Source: Acididesulfobacillus acetoxydans
GTDB taxonomy: Bacteria; Bacillota; Desulfitobacteriia; Desulfitobacteriales; Desulfitobacteriaceae
Assembly: GCF_900016645.1 (NCBI RefSeq)
Contig: NZ_CDGJ01000039.1
Length of the DNA stretch: 8,844 nt
Direction: 5' to 3' (one strand)
In this document: piece by piece, positions 6,260-8,844 of the stretch
How positions within the stretch are numbered: position 1 is the stretch's first letter
How the letters are laid out: each line of letters opens with the position of its first letter
Notes under the pieces: model-generated
What the model was told of the DNA's origin: nothing
Seen by the model: the letters and a program-made list of their open reading frames with translations, nothing else
Databases searched by the model: none
Translations under genes and position numbers: made by a program

Positions 6260-7006
6260 TCAGCGCATGATCATCCCTCCGTCGATGCAGAGAATCTGGC
6301 CCGTGATATAGCCGGCTTCCGCAGAAGCCAGAAATACAAACCCCGGGGCCATCTCCTCCGGCTGGCCGAAACGGCCCAAAGGCACCCTTTCCAGGTATTT
6401 GTCGCGCAATTTCGGGTCAGAGGCGATTTTCTCGGTCATCTTCGTCTCCGCGAAAGGAGAGATGGCATTGACCGTGATCCCGTATTTAGCCAGTTCCCTA
6501 GCCGCTGATTTGGTAAAAGCACTGATGCCGCCCTTGGCCGCCGTATAGTTCACCTGGCCGATGGTCCCCTGCAGCCCCGCCGAGGAAGTGACGTTGAGAA
6601 TGCGTCCGCTTCTCCTTGCCGCCATCTCTTTGGCCACGGCCTGCGTACAGAGAAAAGTCCCTTTGAGATGGACATTAATCACTTCGTCCCATTGCTCCTC
6701 AGTCATTTTGAGCAGCATGGCCGGGCGCGTCAAACCGGCGTTGTTGACAAGGATGTCGATCGGGCCCAGTTCGGCTTTCACCTGGGCGACCATGGCCTGG
6801 ACCGAATCCTGCCTGGCCACATCCGTTTGCACCACACAAGCCCTCCGCCCCCTTTGCTCTACTTCCCGCACCACCTCGTCGGCACGGGTGATGGACCGGC
6901 TCACCAAAGCCACATCCGCCCCCTCAGCCGCAAAAGCGATAGCCACTGCCTTACCGATACCTTCTTTAGCCCCGGTGATCAGAGCGACCTTTCCTTGCAG
7001 TTTCAC
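6260..7006 (-). CDS. Short-chain dehydrogenase/reductase (FabG/BadH-like)
   Basis: 248-residue classical SDR with a complete Rossmann fold: TGAKEGIG (11-18) binds the dinucleotide, TDV (61-63), NNAG (88-91), Asn111, and the catalytic Ser141, Tyr154 and Lys158 in the YTAAK motif. In this cluster it probably oxidises a hydroxy group on the alicyclic CoA ester, the job done by the SDR BadH in Rhodopseudomonas or the zinc enzyme Had in Thauera-type pathways; a plain 3-hydroxyacyl-CoA dehydrogenase or FabG is possible. Ser-Arg after the second strand (36-37) resembles NADP(H)-using enzymes, which would be unusual for a catabolic step. The usual P-G before the substrate loop is Pro-Phe (184-185). 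The start is taken as GTG at 7004-7006, preceded by GGGGGGAGG at 9 nt; the frame extends 8 codons further to another GTG, but those codons contain the Shine-Dalgarno. It begins 69 nt after the ligase stop. Confidence 0.87.
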   Translation of the reverse strand: MKLQGKVALITGAKEGIGKAVAIAFAAEGADVALVSRSITRADEVVREVEQRGRRACVVQTDVARQDSVQAMVAQVKAELGPIDILVNNAGLTRPAMLLKMTEEQWDEVINVHLKGTFLCTQAVAKEMAARRSGRILNVTSSAGLQGTIGQVNYTAAKGGISAFTKSAARELAKYGITVNAISPFAETKMTEKIASDPKLRDKYLERVPLGRFGQPEEMAPGFVFLASAEAGYITGQILCIDGGMIMR

Positions 7007-7015
7007 CCTTTTATT

Positions 7016-7024
7016 CCTCCCCCC
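7016..7024 (-). promoter_or_regulatory. Ribosome binding site that fixes the SDR GTG start
   Basis: GGGGGGAGG on the minus strand, 9 nt before GTG at 7004-7006. The alternative GTG at 7028-7030 has no Shine-Dalgarno ahead of it, and the FabG-like sequence (KLQGKVALITG) begins right after the downstream GTG. Confidence 0.8.
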
Positions 7025-7045
7025 TGGCACAATCCCGGCACATCA

Positions 7046-7063
7046 GCAAGTTGTCCGACTTGC
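7046..7063. other. Small 6-bp hairpin in the ligase-SDR spacer
   Basis: GCAAGT (7046-7051) and ACTTGC (7058-7063) are exact complements around a 6-nt loop, 12 nt after the ligase stop in the transcript. There is no U-run, so it is not a terminator. It is short enough to arise by chance. Confidence 0.3.
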
Positions 7064-7075
7064 ACTCTCATCCGG

Positions 7076-8680
7076 CTACTCCTCCTCTGTCTCGTCCGCC
7101 CTTGCGCTCGTACCCGCCGGCTGGTTCAATTGTCTCAACCGATACCTCAGCATCTTACCGGAGGCTGTCTTGGGCAACTCCTCGACAAACTCAACCCAAC
7201 GCGGAAATTTGTAGGGAGCGATACGGCTCTTGACAAACTGCTGAATCTCTTTCGCCAGGTCGGTCGACGCGCTAAACCCCTCTTTGAGCACGACGTAGGC
7301 TTTCGGCTTCTCCAAGTTGTCACTGTCCCGCACCCCGATGACCGCACATTCCAGAATCGACGGATGTTCCATCAGCGTATTCTCCACCTCAATCGGAGAA
7401 ACCCAAATCCCCCCGGGCTTGATCATGTCGTCCGTCCGACCCACATACCAAAAGAAGCCTTCTTCATCGATCAGGTATTTGTCACCGGTGTTGATCCAGG
7501 GCCCGCAGAAGCTCTGTTTGTTCTTTTCATGCTTGTTCCAGTAATAAGCACAGATACTGTCCCCCTTGACCATTAAAGTGCCGATTTCCCCAGTAGGCAC
7601 GGGATTGCCTTCCGCGTCCACCAGTTTGGCCTCATAACCCGGCACCGGCTTGCCCGTACTCCCCGGTTTCGCTTCCCCCAAGCGGTTGGTGATGAAGATG
7701 TGCGTGATTTCCGTCGAGCCGATTCCATCCAAAATGATCAGATTGAATTTTTTCCGCCAAGCCTCGTAGACCGACTTGGGCAGGGACTCCCCGGCCGAAG
7801 TGCAAAGTCGAATCGAATGCATGTCGACATCCGGAATACGGTCCGCCGCCTGAAGCAGAGCGGAGTAAGAAGTGGGAACTCCATAGAAAAGAGTCGGCTG
7901 GTAGCGGCGCACCGCGGCAAAGACAGTTTCCGGTTTGGGCGCCTCCGGCACCAAGACCGTAGAAGCGCCCACCCGGAAAGGAAAGTAGAGAGCATTACCC
8001 AACCCGTAAGCAAAGAAGAGTTTAGCCACGGAATAACAGATATCGTTTTCGTTGATATTTAAAATGGGCTTGGCATAGAGATCGGCACTGACAATCATGT
8101 CATGCTGGAGATGCACCGCCCCCTTGGGAAAGCCAGTGCTGCCCGAACTGTAGAGCCAGAAAGCCGGTTCATCCTTATGCGTGTCCGCCGGCTCCAATTC
8201 ATCTGAAGCGGCCTGAATCAGCTCATCATAGGACATTTGTCCGGGTCCGGCCTGTCCGGCCACAACCAAGTGCTCAAGGTAACGCAATTCTCCCCGGATC
8301 GATTCCAGCACCGGAACGAGCGCCTCACTGACCACAGCCACTTTGGCCCGGCTGTCATTGAGTAAGTAGAGGTAATCCTGGGCTTTGAGAATAGTGTTGG
8401 TCGGAATCGGCACGGCACCCATTTTGATGGCCCCGAAAAAAGTGGCGACGAACTCCGGCGAATCGAGCAGGAGAAGCAGCACTCTGTTCTCCCGTTCCAC
8501 CCCCAGGCTCTTTAAAGCATTTCCCGCTTTATTGACCAGACGGAAGACCTGTTCATAGGTAAAAGTCTGATCTTGGTAATAGATTGCGACCTTGTCTCCC
8601 CGGCCCAATTGCAAATTTTTGTCCACCAGTTCGACGGCCACATTGAATTGTTCGGGAATCTGCAGGCTAACCTGGCTCAT
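7076..8680 (-). CDS. Benzoate-CoA ligase-like AMP-forming acyl-CoA synthetase
   Basis: 534-residue member of the ANL superfamily, matching the length and style of benzoate/4-hydroxybenzoate-CoA ligases. It would activate the aromatic acid through an acyl-adenylate to the CoA thioester, the entry step of the pathway. Motifs in order: P-loop YSSGSTGFPKGA (177-188), aromatic-pocket region around FFAYGLGNALYFPF (222-235), DGIGSTEITHIF (318-329), PGSTGKPVPGYEAKLVD (339-355), NTGD (397-400), GRTDDMIKPGG (414-424) and PKTASGKMLR (503-512) with catalytic Lys509. The DGIGSTE motif followed by HIF and the GKPVPGYE segment are typical of benzoate-CoA ligases. The ATG at 8678-8680 is chosen because AAAAGGAG lies 8 nt upstream; a GTG three codons earlier overlaps that Shine-Dalgarno. 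It is the first gene of the visible block. Exact substrate (benzoate, hydroxybenzoate, cyclohexene carboxylate) is unresolved. Confidence 0.86.
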   Translation of the reverse strand: MSQVSLQIPEQFNVAVELVDKNLQLGRGDKVAIYYQDQTFTYEQVFRLVNKAGNALKSLGVERENRVLLLLLDSPEFVATFFGAIKMGAVPIPTNTILKAQDYLYLLNDSRAKVAVVSEALVPVLESIRGELRYLEHLVVAGQAGPGQMSYDELIQAASDELEPADTHKDEPAFWLYSSGSTGFPKGAVHLQHDMIVSADLYAKPILNINENDICYSVAKLFFAYGLGNALYFPFRVGASTVLVPEAPKPETVFAAVRRYQPTLFYGVPTSYSALLQAADRIPDVDMHSIRLCTSAGESLPKSVYEAWRKKFNLIILDGIGSTEITHIFITNRLGEAKPGSTGKPVPGYEAKLVDAEGNPVPTGEIGTLMVKGDSICAYYWNKHEKNKQSFCGPWINTGDKYLIDEEGFFWYVGRTDDMIKPGGIWVSPIEVENTLMEHPSILECAVIGVRDSDNLEKPKAYVVLKEGFSASTDLAKEIQQFVKSRIAPYKFPRWVEFVEELPKTASGKMLRYRLRQLNQPAGTSARADETEEE

Positions 8681-8688
8681 ACGGAACA

Positions 8689-8696
8689 CTCCTTTT
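8689..8696 (-). promoter_or_regulatory. Ribosome binding site that fixes the ligase start
   Basis: AAAAGGAG on the minus strand, 8 nt before the ATG at 8680. The 164-bp leader (8681-8844) must hold the promoter if transcription starts here, but I find no convincing -35/-10 pair in it. Confidence 0.8.
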
Positions 8697-8827
8697 CCGG
8701 CAAATTCTCGTTCGGTATCCGGTCAATCGTCCCTAGCCCCTGAACTAAACCAGACCTCCGCTACACAAGCCCTACCTCAAAAAATAGAGGTCCTCCCAGA
8801 GCCCGCCGGAGCTTATTAAAAGCAGAA

Positions 8828-8844
8828 GCATCCCGGCCTCCGGC
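8828..8844. repeat. Probable start of another heptamer block at the right edge
   Basis: GCATCCC (8828-8834) and GCCTCCG (8836-8842), then GC, resemble the GCATCCG and GCCTCCG units of the array at 1-119, with one extra base between them. The block is cut by the window edge, so it may be just two chance units. Confidence 0.4.

Noticed and set aside
5324..6508. 394-codon plus-strand open frame
   Set aside because: It runs antisense through the thiolase, the repeat-bearing gap and the SDR gene; its composition is that of an antisense shadow and no family resemblance is visible.
6668..7576. 302-codon plus-strand open frame
   Set aside because: Antisense to the SDR and ligase genes, both of which have complete motifs on the minus strand.
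8774..8791. ACCTC/GAGGT inverted repeat with an A/T-rich 8-nt loop in the ligase leader
   Set aside because: A 5-bp stem with no extension is expected by chance; the T-run is in the loop rather than after the stem, so it is not a terminator.

Overview
The window carries one co-directional block of seven genes, all read from the minus strand (right to left), and looks like an anaerobic benzoyl-CoA degradation cluster. In transcription order: a benzoate-CoA ligase-like AMP-forming ligase, an SDR dehydrogenase, a thiolase, a BamA/BadI-like crotonase (ring-opening hydrolase candidate) with an added C-terminal zinc ribbon, and three parts of an ATP-dependent (class I) benzoyl-CoA reductase: the C-type subunit, the B-type subunit and a D-type ATPase/activator. 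No reading frame on the plus strand looks like a real gene, and I see no tRNA, rRNA, CRISPR array, transposase or integrase.

Proposed pathway, from family knowledge: the ligase makes benzoyl-CoA (or a close analogue) from the acid, CoA and ATP. The reductase dearomatises it with ATP and a low-potential donor, the ATPase energising electrons for the B/C catalytic pair. The SDR oxidises the ring hydroxyl after hydration, the crotonase opens the ring hydrolytically, and the thiolase cleaves the resulting 3-oxo-dicarboxyl-CoA. Three parts of a textbook set are not in the window: the A-type ATPase partner (BcrA/BadF), a separate dienoyl-CoA hydratase (Dch) and the zinc alcohol-dehydrogenase-type Had. 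They may lie beyond the edges, sit elsewhere in the genome, or be replaced by what is here.

The genes are intact and mostly have strong purine-rich Shine-Dalgarno sequences (AGGAGG and GGGAGG types), and one likely start is GTG. Together with intermediate GC content and the enzyme set, this suggests a strictly anaerobic bacterium, perhaps a Bacillota/Clostridia-type fermenter, syntroph or sulfate reducer. That is inference only; no taxonomic marker is present.

Layout by position: 1-119 heptamer repeat array; 118-888 ATPase subunit D; 889-1089 noncoding, with a direct-repeat pair and a perfect 13-bp hairpin; 1090-2397 subunit B; 2415-3542 subunit C; 3576-4541 crotonase with zinc ribbon; 4542-4798 noncoding, with six 17-bp tandem repeats followed by three 19-bp AT-rich repeats; 4799-5989 thiolase; 5990-6259 noncoding, with a decayed heptamer-phased array; 6260-7006 SDR; 7076-8680 ligase; 8681-8844 ligase leader, ending in what looks like the start of another heptamer block.

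The most unusual features are the zinc-ribbon crotonase, the absence of the second ATPase where it would be expected, and the degenerate short-period tandem repeats filling the longer gaps. Two of these repeats run into a stop codon.
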